A stretch of 64,000 bases of DNA from DAOUKH01 sp964291475 (GTDB taxonomy: Bacteria > Chloroflexota > Dehalococcoidia > SHYB01), in contig OZ220076.1 in assembly GCA_964291475.2 (NCBI GenBank), positions 62,001-126,000 of the forward strand. The letters run 5' to 3'. A program made the position numbers and the translations under genes. Of this stretch, positions 26,752 through 36,598 are shown piece after piece. Position 1 is the stretch's first letter. The number at the start of each line of letters is the position of its first letter. Below the pieces are notes generated by a model. That model was not told the DNA's origin and ran no database searches. It worked only from the letters and a program-made list of their open reading frames with translations.

Positions 26752-27777
26752 CTAGGGGAGGAGCAGCACCTTCCCAAAGGCCTGCCGCGAGTCCACGATG
26801 CGGTGCGCCTCCGCGGCCTCGGCCAGCGGCAGGGCCCGGTGCACCACCGCCTTCAACGCGCCCTCGGCCGCGAGCCCCATGACCGTGTCGAGCTCGCGCT
26901 GCGTGGCCCGGCTCGACCCCACTAGCCGGAGCTGCCGCCGGAAGAAGGGAATGATGTCGAGCGCCGCGATTTCGCCGGCATGGCCGCCGACGACCACCAT
27001 GACGCCGTCTTTCTTCAGGCATTCCAGGCTCTTGCTGAAGACGTCACCGCCGACATGCTCCATGATCACGTCCACGCCCCGGCCTCCCGTGAGGTCCATG
27101 ACGCGCGCGGCGAAGTCGTCCCGCACGTAGTTGATGAGGTGCCGGGCGCCCAGCGCTGCCGCCCGTTGGAGCTTCTCGTCCGTGCTCGCCGTGGCGAAGA
27201 CTTCCGCGCCGGCAAGACCCGCGATCTGCACCGCCGCGCTTCCGATGCCGGAGCCAGCCGCGTGAATCAACACCGTCTGCCCCGCCTGCAACGAGGCCCT
27301 GTTGATCAGGACGTGCCACGCGGTGGACGCGGCGATCTGCAACGCCGCCGCGTCCTCGAACGAGAGTGTGCTGGGCACGCGGCGTAGATGTTCCGCCGGG
27401 GCCGTGACGAGCTCGGCGTAGCCGCCCTGCCTGGTCAGCCCAAAGGTATCCCGGTCGTCGCAGGAGTTGTCGCGGCCGGTGAGGCAGAAGTCGCACCGGC
27501 GGCAGGGCATGGTGTAGGGAGCCCAGACCCGGTCGCCCTCCTTGACGATGCCGCCGCCGCGGACCGCGGCGACCTCGCCGGCGAACTCCAGCCCCGGCAC
27601 GTGCGGCAGTGAAATGGGCATACGGGAGACGCCGGCGCGGACGTCGAGATCGACGTGGTTTATCGCGGCGGCTCGGACGCGAATGAGCGCCTCGCCGGAC
27701 AGTGGCTCAGGATCTGGGACGTCCTCGAAGGACAGGACGTCGGGGCTGCCGAACTTCCGAAAGCGGACCGCCTTCAC
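26752..27777 (-). CDS. Zinc-type medium-chain alcohol dehydrogenase/quinone oxidoreductase
   Basis: 341 residues from GTG 27777, which overlaps the hyuB stop by 4 bases; the much longer in-frame frame upstream is a shadow of hyuB. An N-terminal GroES-like domain has HVDLDVRAG, PHVPGLEFAGEV and a structural-zinc loop MPCRRCDFCLTGRDNSC (four Cys). A Rossmann domain with AAGSGIGSAAVQIAGLAGAEV (about 155-175) binds NAD(P). The zinc loop suggests a true dehydrogenase rather than a quinone reductase. It is the third gene of the hyuA-hyuB operon, so it may oxidise or reduce a product of that amidohydrolase. Confidence 0.88.
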   Translation of the reverse strand: MKAVRFRKFGSPDVLSFEDVPDPEPLSGEALIRVRAAAINHVDLDVRAGVSRMPISLPHVPGLEFAGEVAAVRGGGIVKEGDRVWAPYTMPCRRCDFCLTGRDNSCDDRDTFGLTRQGGYAELVTAPAEHLRRVPSTLSFEDAAALQIAASTAWHVLINRASLQAGQTVLIHAAGSGIGSAAVQIAGLAGAEVFATASTDEKLQRAAALGARHLINYVRDDFAARVMDLTGGRGVDVIMEHVGGDVFSKSLECLKKDGVMVVVGGHAGEIAALDIIPFFRRQLRLVGSSRATQRELDTVMGLAAEGALKAVVHRALPLAEAAEAHRIVDSRQAFGKVLLLP

Positions 27778-29503
27778 GACGCACCGGCCGACCGCTCGCG
27801 GCGCAGCTCCTCGGTCGCCGCCTGGTCCACCGCGCCGTTGGCGACGATCACGACGCCGTATTCGGACTTCGCCCGTTCCGGAGAGACGTAGCCGTCGATG
27901 ACGTCGTTGAGGACAAGGGAGGGATCGCGGGTCAGCGGGTCGCCGAGGCCACCGCCGCCCGGCATGCGAACGCTGAGAATGTCCCCCGAATGCAGCTCGT
28001 ACGGGGCCTTCGACTTCATCAGCGTCTCGTTGCCGTCCCGCACCAGGTAGTACGCCTGCACCGTGGCGGGCTTGCCCCCCGACCACCCGAACGGTGGGAA
28101 CTTGAAGCGGTCGCCGACGTTGTGCACCTCGATGGGCTCGGTCAGCATCCGGTAGTCCTTGATGAGTCCGAAGCCGCCCCGCCACCGGCCGGGCCCTTCC
28201 GAATTCTCGTGCATCTCGTAGCGGGCGACCTCCACCGGAGCGACGGTCTCCAGCACCTCGATGCTGTGGTTGCCTCCGTTGTAGGGCCAGGAGATGCAAT
28301 CGACGCCGTCCTTGCCCTGCCGCCCGCCGGTGCCTCCGTGGGAGTTGTCCATATAGATGAACGGCTTACCGGTCCTCGGATCGATCCCGCTGACTACGGG
28401 TTGGCCGATCATCCCGCCGTACCCGGCCATCGCCTTGGCGGGACGGCTTGGGACAGGGCAGCGGTGACCACGTCGGAGAGGCGCGGCACGCAGACCACCC
28501 GCCCCGCGACGGCGGCCGGGTACCTCGGGTTGAGCACCGATCCCTCGGGGGCCTTGATCTCGACGGGGATGTAGCAGCCCTCGTTCGTCGGAATGTCGGG
28601 GCTGGTGAAGCATCGGACGATCATCTGCGTGTAGGCATCGCGGTAGGGCGGCGTGGTGTTGATGCCCCCCTTGGCTTCAGCTCCGGTCCCGGCGAAGTCG
28701 ATCACCATCGAGTCGCCCTTGATAGTAACGGCCACGCGGATTGGTATGGGCCCGTCGTCGATACCGTCGTCGTCGACCCAGTCCTCAGCGCGGTAGGTGC
28801 CGTCCGGCATCCGGGCGATCTCGGCCCGCGTCAGGGCCTCCGACCGCGCGATGGTCTCCTCGAACACGGAGGCAAGCGTCTCCGGCCCGAACTTCTCGGC
28901 AAGCTCGTGCAGCCTGACCCTGCCCCGCTCGTTGACCGCCATCTGCCCCTGGATGTCGGTCGATACCACCTCGGGGAGCCGTATGTTCTGCAGCACGAGC
29001 CGGAACAGCGCCTCGTTGCGGCGGCCCTCCTCGTAGAGCTTGACGATGGGGATCTGAATCCCTTCCTGAAAGACGTCCGTGGTGTCCGGCGTCGTGCTCC
29101 CGGGATTCTTGCCGCCCACGTCGAGGTGATGCGCCACGGTGACCAGAAACGCCAGGGGTTCGCCGTCGTAGAAGAACGGCGTGAAGAGGAACAGGTCGGG
29201 CAGATGGCCCGCGCTGATCCAGGGGTCGTTGGTCATGAGCACGTCGCCGGGGCGAATACGGTCGACGGGGTACGCCGCCAGCATCCCCTTCACCGCCGCC
29301 GGTATGGAGCAGAAGTGGCCCGGCGTGCCCGCCGACTGCGCCACCACCCGCCCCCTGGTGTCGGTGATCCCGGTGGCGCAGTCATGGGACTCGCGAATGA
29401 TCGTCGAATAGGCCACCTTGAGGAGGTGCGCCATCATCTCCTCGCAGGTGAAGTACAGGTTGTCGCGGAGCACTTCGAAGGCAAAGGCGTCGGGTTTCGT
29501 CAT
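27774..29503 (-). pseudogene. hyuB: Hydantoinase/oxoprolinase B subunit, single frameshift
   Basis: HyuB pairs with HyuA for ATP-dependent hydrolysis of cyclic amides such as N-methylhydantoin or 5-oxoproline, or for related acetone-carboxylase-type chemistry. The N-terminal about 350 residues (ATG 29503, VLRDNLYFTCEEMM, TNDPWISAGHLPDL, VAHHLDVGG) run in one frame to about 28440. The rest (AKAMAGYGG, DNSHGGTGGRQGKDG, GGGGLGDPLTRDP) continues in another to the stop at 27774. At about 28437-28441 the coding strand has CCCGCCAAG where CCGGCCAAG would restore the frame, so one G appears missing. The ATG overlaps the hyuA stop (ATGA). Confidence 0.85.
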
Positions 29504-31575
29504 TGCGCCATGACCCCCGTGTTGATCACCAGGTTGCCGTGGCCGTCGACGGTCAGCGACTGCTCTGGGTACACCACCGTCGTCGAGTAGTCCTCCTCCA
29601 CGACGGCCGGCCCCGCAACCGCCCGCCCCACGCCGAGGCGGGCACGGTCGTAGACCGGACAGACCCGACCCTCCTCACCCGTATCGCGGAAGTAGAGCCG
29701 CCGCTCCCCAACCTGCGCCTCGGCGGAGCCGTCCCCGACGCCAATTCCCTGCGTGCGCAGCTTCTCGGCCTCCGCGACTCGCTTTCTGAGGAAGACGCGC
29801 AGATGCACGATTTGGGGAATGTGGCTGATCGGCAAGAACCCGTAGAGTTCTATGAACCGCTCGTCGAGCCGCCGGGCCGCGTCGGCCAAGTCCGCCTCGT
29901 TCAGCCGTCCCGCGGGGAAGGGGACGAGTAGCTCGTGGCGCTGACCCTGGTAACACATCTCGGCGTGCCGTTCGACCTCCAACGAGCGCGAATCCCCTCC
30001 GCCGGGCAGCACGCTCCTGGCCTCGCTTTCGAGCCGCTCGAAGGTCCCGGTCAGCTCATCCGGGCTTACCGATTCGAGGGTCTTGGAGAGCGTAAGGCTC
30101 GCTTCGGTTCGCAGGTCGGCGAGGAGCAAACCTCTGGCGGACAACAGCCCCGGATACGCCGGCGCCAGCACCCGTGGGATGCCGGCCTCCCTGGCCAACA
30201 GACCCGCGTGAACAGGGCCCGCGCCCCCAAAGGCCACCAGGGTAAAGTCGCGAGGATCGTGGCCGCGCTGCGTCGTGACCCGGCGAAGCGCGCCCACCAT
30301 GTTGTTGACCGCCACGGTGACCACGCCCAGCGCCGCCGACACTAGGCCGGTATCGGTCGGCGACGCGATTTGCTCGCGCAGCCCCGCCGCGGCGGCCTCC
30401 GCGTCCAGCCGCTGCTTGCCGCCGAGGAACCGCTCCGGGTTCAGATAGCCGAGCAGGACGTCGGCGTCGGTGACCGTGACCCGTTGACCGCCTCGACCGT
30501 AGCAGATGGGGCCTGGGTCGGCCCCTGAGCTGTCCGGCCCGACCTGAAGAGACCCCGCAGAGTCGACCCGCGCGATGCTTCCCCCGCCGGTGCCGATCGA
30601 CTGCACATCCGTCATGAGCGTACGGACCGGCTGGCCCTCGAACCGGCGTTGCGTCGTGTACGAGGGTACCCCGCCGGCGACGAGGCAGACGTCCGTGCTC
30701 GTCCCGCCCATGTCCAGCGTGATCAGGTCAGAGATGCCCGCCGCGGCGCACAAGCCGACAGCCCCCGCGACTCCGCCCACGGGCCCCGACCCCAGCAGCC
30801 GCACCGGGAAGCGCGCCGCCACGTCCGTCGTCGTGATGCCGCCGTTGGACTGCATCACCTCCACCGGCGCCCCTATCCCAAGCGAGGCGACGCGGGCGGC
30901 AACACTCCCCAACGCCATTCGGGTCTGCGGCATGAGATAACTGTTCAGCACCGTGGTGGCGAACCGCTCATACTCCGAATACTCAGGCGACACCTCCGAC
31001 GAGAGCGACACCGGAAGGCCGGGGAAACGCTCCTTGACCGCGTCCCGGACGGCCCGCTCGTGGGCCTCGTTGGCGTAGGCGTGAAGGAAGCAGACCGCAA
31101 GCGCCTCCGGCCCGCCCTCCGTTGCCTCGTCCAAGACCCTTTGCACGTCGGGGCTTTGCACCGGACGCACCACCTCGCCCGCGGCGTTGACCCGCTCGTC
31201 GACCTCATGGCGGCGCCGGCGCGCGACAAGGGGCTTGGGCTTGTCGAACATGATGTCGTAGAGCTCATCGCGCAGCATGCGGCCTATCTCGACGACGTCC
31301 TTGAACCCCTTCGTCGTGACCATGGCCACGGTTGCCCCTTTTCGTTCGAGGAGAACGTTTAGGGCAACGGTGGTCCCGTAGATCACGCGCTGGATGTCGT
31401 TGGGCCGCGCTTGGCTGCGCTGGAGAAGCTCGGATATACCCGCGGAGAGGGCACCGGCGGGATCGGTCGAGGAGCTTGGGACCTTCGCGGTCCAGTATTG
31501 GAGCGACGCGAGATCGACACCCACCACGTCGGTGAACGTGCCGCCGACGTCGATCCCTATCCACAATGGAGACAA
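29500..31575 (-). CDS. hyuA: Hydantoinase/oxoprolinase A subunit (ATP-dependent)
   Basis: 691 residues. It has an N-terminal actin-like ATPase fold with IGIDVGGTFTDVVG (residues 6-19), GTTVALNVLLERKGATVAMVTTKGFKDV (about 70-97) and a central DMGGTSTDVCLV. A C-terminal hydantoinase_A domain follows. It phosphorylates a cyclic-amide carbonyl to allow ring opening by the HyuA/HyuB complex. The start is TTG 31575, preceded by GAAGG at good spacing; no ATG is available near the start of homology. First gene of hyuA-hyuB-adh, divergent from the CoA-transferase cluster. Confidence 0.92.
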   Translation of the reverse strand: MSPLWIGIDVGGTFTDVVGVDLASLQYWTAKVPSSSTDPAGALSAGISELLQRSQARPNDIQRVIYGTTVALNVLLERKGATVAMVTTKGFKDVVEIGRMLRDELYDIMFDKPKPLVARRRRHEVDERVNAAGEVVRPVQSPDVQRVLDEATEGGPEALAVCFLHAYANEAHERAVRDAVKERFPGLPVSLSSEVSPEYSEYERFATTVLNSYLMPQTRMALGSVAARVASLGIGAPVEVMQSNGGITTTDVAARFPVRLLGSGPVGGVAGAVGLCAAAGISDLITLDMGGTSTDVCLVAGGVPSYTTQRRFEGQPVRTLMTDVQSIGTGGGSIARVDSAGSLQVGPDSSGADPGPICYGRGGQRVTVTDADVLLGYLNPERFLGGKQRLDAEAAAAGLREQIASPTDTGLVSAALGVVTVAVNNMVGALRRVTTQRGHDPRDFTLVAFGGAGPVHAGLLAREAGIPRVLAPAYPGLLSARGLLLADLRTEASLTLSKTLESVSPDELTGTFERLESEARSVLPGGGDSRSLEVERHAEMCYQGQRHELLVPFPAGRLNEADLADAARRLDERFIELYGFLPISHIPQIVHLRVFLRKRVAEAEKLRTQGIGVGDGSAEAQVGERRLYFRDTGEEGRVCPVYDRARLGVGRAVAGPAVVEEDYSTTVVYPEQSLTVDGHGNLVINTGVMAQ

Positions 31576-31621
31576 GACGCAGACCTTCTCTTCCCTACGG
31601 TTCGCCGACGGCAGCGACGGG

Positions 31622-31627
31622 ATTCTA
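31622..31627 (-). promoter_or_regulatory. Extended -10 element for hyuA
   Basis: Leftward TG-A-TAGAAT (TAGAAT at 31622-31627), 46 bases before the hyuA TTG. There is no good -35, but the TGn extension is present. Confidence 0.4.
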
Positions 31628-31640
31628 TCACGCAGGGGCG

Positions 31641-31677
31641 GAGCGGCCCGGACGGGCCCGGCTCAGGCGGGCCGCTC
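31641..31677. promoter_or_regulatory. Inverted repeat between divergent promoters, candidate operator
   Basis: GAGCGGCCCG (31641-31650) and CGGGCCGCTC (31668-31677) are perfect 10-base inverted repeats 17 bases apart, with a further GGGCCC palindrome inside. The pair lies upstream of both the leftward hyuA -10 and the rightward CoA-transferase promoter, where a shared regulator would bind. Confidence 0.45.
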
Positions 31678-31689
31678 CTGTGGCTCTTC

Positions 31690-31719
31690 TTGACACACGC
31701 GCAAGCCCGCCGATAGAGT
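31690..31719 (+). promoter_or_regulatory. Promoter of the CoA-transferase/MaoC cluster
   Basis: Perfect TTGACA (31690-31695), an 18-base spacer, then TAGAGT (31714-31719), about 57 bases before the ATG at 31776. The -10 is identical to that proposed at 942. Confidence 0.6.
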
Positions 31720-31775
31720 AGCGCCGTCCCCCATTCCTGTTGGGAGTTCCGGCGTTGGGGACAAAGGCCGGGTCC

Positions 31776-32989
31776 ATGTCAACCGCAAAACGTCAGGCCC
31801 TTCAAGACCTCAAGGTCATCGAGCTCAGCAGCGACATCCCCGGCGCTTGGTGCGCCCGGATGCTTGCCGACTGCGGCGCCGACGTCACCACGGTCGAGCC
31901 GCCCGCGGGCAGCGGTCTCCGCCGCCGCGGCCCATTCCCCAACGACGTGCCCGACCCCGAGGCAAGCGGCGTCTACCTCGCCGCCAACCTCGGCAAGCGC
32001 GGCGTCACCCTGAACGTCGACACCAACCGCGGACGAGGACTCTTCCTCGACCTCGTGAAGGACGCCGACGTCCTGGTCGAAGACCACACGCCGCGGCTGA
32101 TGGAGGAGCGGAAGCTCGACCACGCCCATCTGAAAGAGATCAACCCGCACCTGATCGTCACTTCCATCACGCCGTTCGGGTCGACGGGGCCGTGGCGGGA
32201 CTACAACGCGACACACCTGACGACGGCGGCGGCCTGCGGGCTCGCCATGGGGCTGGGGCATCCCGACCGGGAGCCCCTGACCATGCCCTTCGACCTCGTC
32301 GCCTACCAAGCGGGGCGGCCGGGTACTCGGCGACCATGCTCGCGCTGGTGGCGCGGGAGTCGTCCGGCATCGGCGAGCATGTCGACGTCTCGGCGACGGA
32401 CACCATCGCCACCCTCTACTCGATTGCGATCACCACGCTGCTCTATCGCGGCATCACCCTGCTGCGCAACGGCAACCACGGCAGCTTCCTCTATCCCGAT
32501 GTCTTCCTGCCCTGCAAGGACGGCTACATCGGCTTGGTCTGCAACCAGATCGCGCAGTGGATACGCTTTCTGGAGCTTATGGGGACGCCGAAGTGGACGG
32601 AGGAACGCCGCTATCGCGACCGTAGGGCCATGACCGAAGACTACCCCGACGAGGTCGATGATCTCCTGATCTCGTGGCTCAAAGAGCACACCAGGGAAGA
32701 GCTGTTCCAGATGTGCGTCGAGCGCGACGTGCCTCTGACGCCGGCCTACACGGTGAAGGAGTTGTTGGACCTGCCCCACCTTCAGGAGCGGGGGTTCTGG
32801 GTCCCCGTCGACCATGCTCAAACGGGAACGCTGAAGTTCACCGGCTCCAACTTCGAGATGACCGGTACGCCCCCTTCGGTCAAAGGGAGGGCGCCGCAGC
32901 TCGGCGAGCACAATGTAGAGATTCTGGGCGAGGACCTCGGCGTGGCCGGCGACGAGCTCGAGCGGCTCCGCACGGTGGGAGTGGTCTAG
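31776..32989 (+). pseudogene. CaiB/BaiF-family CoA-transferase 1, single frameshift
   Basis: Class III CoA-transferases move CoA between acyl groups through an aspartyl-CoA intermediate. The N-terminus (LKVIELSSDIPGAWCARMLADCGADVTTVEPP) is clear in one frame to about 32310. The rest (GYSATMLALVARESSGIGEHVDVS, FEMTGTPPSVKGRAPQLGEHN) follows in another frame to the stop at 32989. The break sits in GCGGGGCGG, where one more G would restore Ala-Gly-Ala-Ala-Gly. At the family's catalytic Asp position, by eye, the motif reads AYQAG rather than DYxAG, so even the repaired protein may not form the usual intermediate. First gene of the cluster. ATG 31776 chosen over TTG 31740. Confidence 0.8.
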
Positions 32990-32992
32990 CGT

Positions 32993-34260
32993 ATGGCCGC
33001 CAACGGGGAAAGACACGGCAAAGAACGTCTACCCGCTTTCGGAGATACGCGTCGTCGACTTCTGCTGGGTCTACGCCGGGCCGCTGATGACGCGGACACT
33101 GGCCGACTACGGCGCCGAAGTCATCAAGGTCGAAAGCCACAAGCGCCTCGACGGCACCCGCCTGGGACGTCCCATCATCGGCGACGACATCACCAAGGGC
33201 GACGAAGGACTGCAGCCCGAGCTGCAACCGCTCTACCACGCCCTCAACCGGAACAAGCACAGCATCACGATCGACATTCGCGAGGAGACTGGTAGGAAGC
33301 TCATCCACGACTTGATCGCGGTGAGCGACGTAGTCACCGACAATTTCTCTGCGGGAGTGCTGGACCGTCTGGGGCTTCGGCTACGAGGCGCTGCGGGAGA
33401 TCAGGCCCGACATCATCTGTGCCTCACTCTCTGGGGCGGGCCAATACGGGCCGCTCAAGGACGTGCCGGTCTACGCCAACACCTTGGGGCCGTTGAGCGG
33501 CGTCGGCCTGCTGCTGGGCTCTCCTCCCGACAAGCCCATGGGTGCGAGCCAATTCGCTTGGGGCGACGCCTGCGCCACGATCCGCGGCGTCGGGGCCATC
33601 GCCATGGCTCTCTACCACCGGAAGCGGACCGGCGAGGGTCAGTACATCGACGTCTCTGAACTGGACTGCAACATCTCCGGATTGGACGAGCCCCTCCTGG
33701 ACTATCAGATGAACGGCCGGGTAGCCGGCCCCCAGGGAAACACTCACTCCGTCAACGTGCCCAATGGCATCTATCGGTGCGCCGGCGACGACCGCTGGAT
33801 CTCCATCGCGGTCGAAACAGAGGAGCAGTGGCGGGCACTGTGCGGCGAGATGGGCAGGCCGGAGCTGGCCTCGTCGGAGAAGTTCGCCGACGGTTTCAAG
33901 CGCTGGCAGAACCGCGACGAACTCGACGAGACCATCAACGCCTGGACGAAAGACCAGCCCGACGACGAGCTAACCAAGCGGCTGCAGGCGGCCGGCGTCG
34001 CGGCCTTCCCCTGTTACCACGTGCAGGACAAATCGGTCGACCCCCACTTCCGCGAACGGCAGTACTACGTCGAGAACGACCACCCGCGCATCGGCGTCAT
34101 GTGGGTGCCGGGGACGCCGTGGAAGTTCAGCGAGAGCAAGGCGGGCATCCAGCGGCATGCCCCGGAGCTTGGCGAGCACAACGAGTATGTCTTCAACGAG
34201 GTGCTCGGCCTCGGCTCCGACCGGCTGGAAGAGCTCGTCGAGAGCGGCATCGTCCACTAG
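32993..34260 (+). pseudogene. CaiB/BaiF-family CoA-transferase 2, frameshifted
   Basis: The family core is spread over two frames: VYPLSEIRVVDFCWVYAGPLMTRTLADYGAEVIKVES to FSAGVLDRLG (to about 33372), then FGYEALREIRPDIICASLSGAGQYGP to the stop at 34260. An extra G in CTGGGGCTTC (about 33368-33375) explains the break. The natural ATG (32993, 3 bases after the preceding stop) is itself out of frame with the core unless one G of AACGGGGAAA is also surplus, so a second indel is likely. The catalytic Asp position appears intact (WGDACATIRG). It is adjacent to CoA-transferase 1 and the two may be a heteromeric pair. Confidence 0.78.
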
Positions 34261-34284
34261 CAGGCGGCGGGGTAAGGGGGAGTC

Positions 34285-35433
34285 ATGGTCACCATAGGAC
34301 GGATCACCGACGAGGGCGTCGAAAACCTCGGATCGCGGCTGGGCTCCTACTACAAGGGCGGCCCGACGCTGGTGGAAATCACCGAAGACGCCATCTACAA
34401 CTACGCCGTCGACAACGGCGACGCGAACCCGCTCTACGTCGACCCCGGCTACGCGGCGCGCAGCCGCTTCGGCGGCCTCATCGCGCCGCCGGCCATCGTC
34501 GACGTCATCAAGCACTACACCGCCGGCATGGTCGGCGGGCTGCCCGGCGTCCACCAGTTCCACTCCGGAAACGACGTCACCTTCTACCGGCCGATACGGA
34601 TCGGCGACAGGATCGGCACCGTCTATCGCCCCCACAAGATGAGCGAGAAGGAGGGGCGCTTCGCGGGCCGTATGATTTCCATCGACGTGATCATCTGGTA
34701 CTTCAACCAGCGCGGGGAGATCGTCGCCAAAGCGCACGGGCCCTGCTTCCGCGTGGAGCGCCGGCAGGCCCGTGAGCGGGGCAAGTACAAGGAAGTCGAG
34801 AAGACCCGCTACACGGAAGCCGAGCTCCAGGCAATCTGGGACGCCTACGACCGCGAGGAGTTGCGGGGCGATACCCCTCGCTACTGGGAAGACGTGAACG
34901 TGGGCGACGATCTCCCGACCATCGTGCGCGGGCCGCTGCGCATCGGAGAGATCGCCTTCCGCTCCGTCTACGGCGGCGGACGCTTGGGCGGCGCCGGGGC
35001 CTTGGCCGAAGGGGCGCACATCTACCATCTCAACGAATACCGAAAGCGGGCCGGCTTCGCCGAGACGAGCGAGACCGGCGTCGACGACCATCCCCACCGG
35101 GGCCACTGGGAGGACCAGTTCGCCCGCTTCATCGGCGTCCCCGGCGCCTACGACGTCGCGGTTATGCGGACGCACTGGATGAGCATGACCATGACCAACT
35201 GGATCGGCGATCACGGTTGGCTCAAGCGGGTCTGGAACGAGTTCCGTCTCTTCAACGTGGAGGGCGACGCGAACTGGATTCACGGCAGGATCACGAAGAA
35301 GTGGAAGGAGGGGTCCGAGCACCTGGTCGAAGCCGAGCTGTGGATCGAGAACCAGCGCGGCGACGTCAACACGCCGGGCGGGGCCATCGCGGTGCTGCCC
35401 TCCAAGGACGAAGACTCGCCCGTGCCAGGTTGA
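34285..35433 (+). CDS. Double-hotdog MaoC-like hydratase/dehydratase 1
   Basis: 382 residues with two hotdog folds. The N-terminal FAS1-type dehydratase-like domain (about 15-165) carries ITEDAIYNYAVDNGDANPLYVD followed by GGLIAPP, the hydratase-2 catalytic context. The C-terminal half (about 185-370) contains WEDVNVGDDLP and TNWIGDHGWLKRVWNEFR. It probably hydrates or dehydrates an enoyl-CoA or related thioester. The strong Shine-Dalgarno AAGGGGGAG precedes the ATG. Its paralogue starts 6 bases after its stop, so the two are coupled, within the CoA-transferase cluster. Confidence 0.85.
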   Translation: MVTIGRITDEGVENLGSRLGSYYKGGPTLVEITEDAIYNYAVDNGDANPLYVDPGYAARSRFGGLIAPPAIVDVIKHYTAGMVGGLPGVHQFHSGNDVTFYRPIRIGDRIGTVYRPHKMSEKEGRFAGRMISIDVIIWYFNQRGEIVAKAHGPCFRVERRQARERGKYKEVEKTRYTEAELQAIWDAYDREELRGDTPRYWEDVNVGDDLPTIVRGPLRIGEIAFRSVYGGGRLGGAGALAEGAHIYHLNEYRKRAGFAETSETGVDDHPHRGHWEDQFARFIGVPGAYDVAVMRTHWMSMTMTNWIGDHGWLKRVWNEFRLFNVEGDANWIHGRITKKWKEGSEHLVEAELWIENQRGDVNTPGGAIAVLPSKDEDSPVPG

Positions 35434-35439
35434 GGCCCC

Positions 35440-36597
35440 ATGACCACCGTCGAGGAAAAGCCCCCGCCGCTGAACAACGACGCGATTGAGGCGGCGCGCC
35501 AACTCTTGGGGACGCCGCTCCGGCGTCCTCGCCCCCGCAAGCGCGTGGCGTCGAAAGACGCCATCATCGAGTACACCCGCGCCATCGGCAGCCGGAACCC
35601 CCTCTACCTCCAGGACACCTACGCCTCGGGGACCTACTACGGCAGCCTGATTGCACACCCAACCTGGCTCTACTGCGTCGATAACACCGACGTCTACGCC
35701 AAGCTGCCCGGCCTCCACGCGATCTACGGCAGCGTGGCCTGGGAGTGGCATCACCCCATCCGTATCGGTGACTCGTTCACCACCACGGCAAAGCTCACCG
35801 ATATGCGCCAGACGAGGGGGGCCTTCTGCGGGAAGATGGTCGTTCAGTCGGGCGAGGTGGAGTACCGAAACCAACACGGTCAGCTTGTCGCCACCGCAGC
35901 CACGGAGGTCCTGCGCACGCCGAGGGACAGCGCCCGGGCGATGGGCAAGTACGCGGCGCTGGACCGCTCCAACTACTCCGCAGGCGACATCCAGCGCATC
36001 TACCAGGCCTACGACGACGAGTACATCCGGGGCGAGCCTCCGCGGTATTGGGAAGACCAACCCGACGATGAGGATCTGCCCGCGCTCGTCCGAGGGCCCC
36101 TGACCACCGAGGACATCAATCTCTTCGTGGCGTGCACCCGAGGCACGCCGGCGTACCGGGCCTTTCTGGAGCATCGGCGACGCCATCCCGCCGACGCCTA
36201 CATCGACCAGTTGACCGGGATGCCGGACAGTTGGGACGCCTCGTTCTTGAAGGACGAACCGGCGCGAAACTTCGGCTTCCCGGCGGCGCACGACACCGGC
36301 ATTCAGCGCGTGGCCTGGCTGGAAGATCTGGTGACGAACTGGATGGGCGATCACGCCTTCCTCCGTCGGCTCAAAGTCAGGCTGACGCGCCCGTGCATCC
36401 ACGGGGACTCGACCTGGTGCCAGGGCGCCGTCGTCAAGAAGTACCGGCAGGGGCCTGAATGTCTCATCGACCTGCGTCTACGCTGCGAAGACCAGCGGGG
36501 CGAGGCGACGGCGGTCGGCAGCGCCACGGTGTCCCTGGTCTCGAAAGACCCCGACAGCCTGCCCCCCATTCTCTTGGGCGCCGCGGGTGGGATCTAG
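35440..36597 (+). CDS. Double-hotdog MaoC-like hydratase/dehydratase 2
   Basis: 385 residues, paralogous to the preceding gene. It has the hydratase-2 context IIEYTRAIGSRNPLYLQD with GSLIAHP in the N-terminal hotdog, WEDQPDDEDLPALVRGPLTTEDI in the middle and TNWMGDHAFLRRLKVRL in the C-terminal hotdog. Some catalytic-looking residues differ from paralogue 1: DNGDANPL there becomes AIGSRNPL here, and GLIAPP becomes SLIAHP. The two may therefore form a heteromer or act on different intermediates. The next CoA-transferase ATG follows its stop by 1 base. The exact substrate is unknown. Confidence 0.85.
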   Translation: MTTVEEKPPPLNNDAIEAARQLLGTPLRRPRPRKRVASKDAIIEYTRAIGSRNPLYLQDTYASGTYYGSLIAHPTWLYCVDNTDVYAKLPGLHAIYGSVAWEWHHPIRIGDSFTTTAKLTDMRQTRGAFCGKMVVQSGEVEYRNQHGQLVATAATEVLRTPRDSARAMGKYAALDRSNYSAGDIQRIYQAYDDEYIRGEPPRYWEDQPDDEDLPALVRGPLTTEDINLFVACTRGTPAYRAFLEHRRRHPADAYIDQLTGMPDSWDASFLKDEPARNFGFPAAHDTGIQRVAWLEDLVTNWMGDHAFLRRLKVRLTRPCIHGDSTWCQGAVVKKYRQGPECLIDLRLRCEDQRGEATAVGSATVSLVSKDPDSLPPILLGAAGGI

Positions 36598-36598
36598 C

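Noticed and set aside
33970..36402. 810-residue leftward open frame
   Set aside because: Antisense to CoA-transferase 2 and both MaoC genes, which have clear motifs. Its composition is typical of a reverse-frame shadow.
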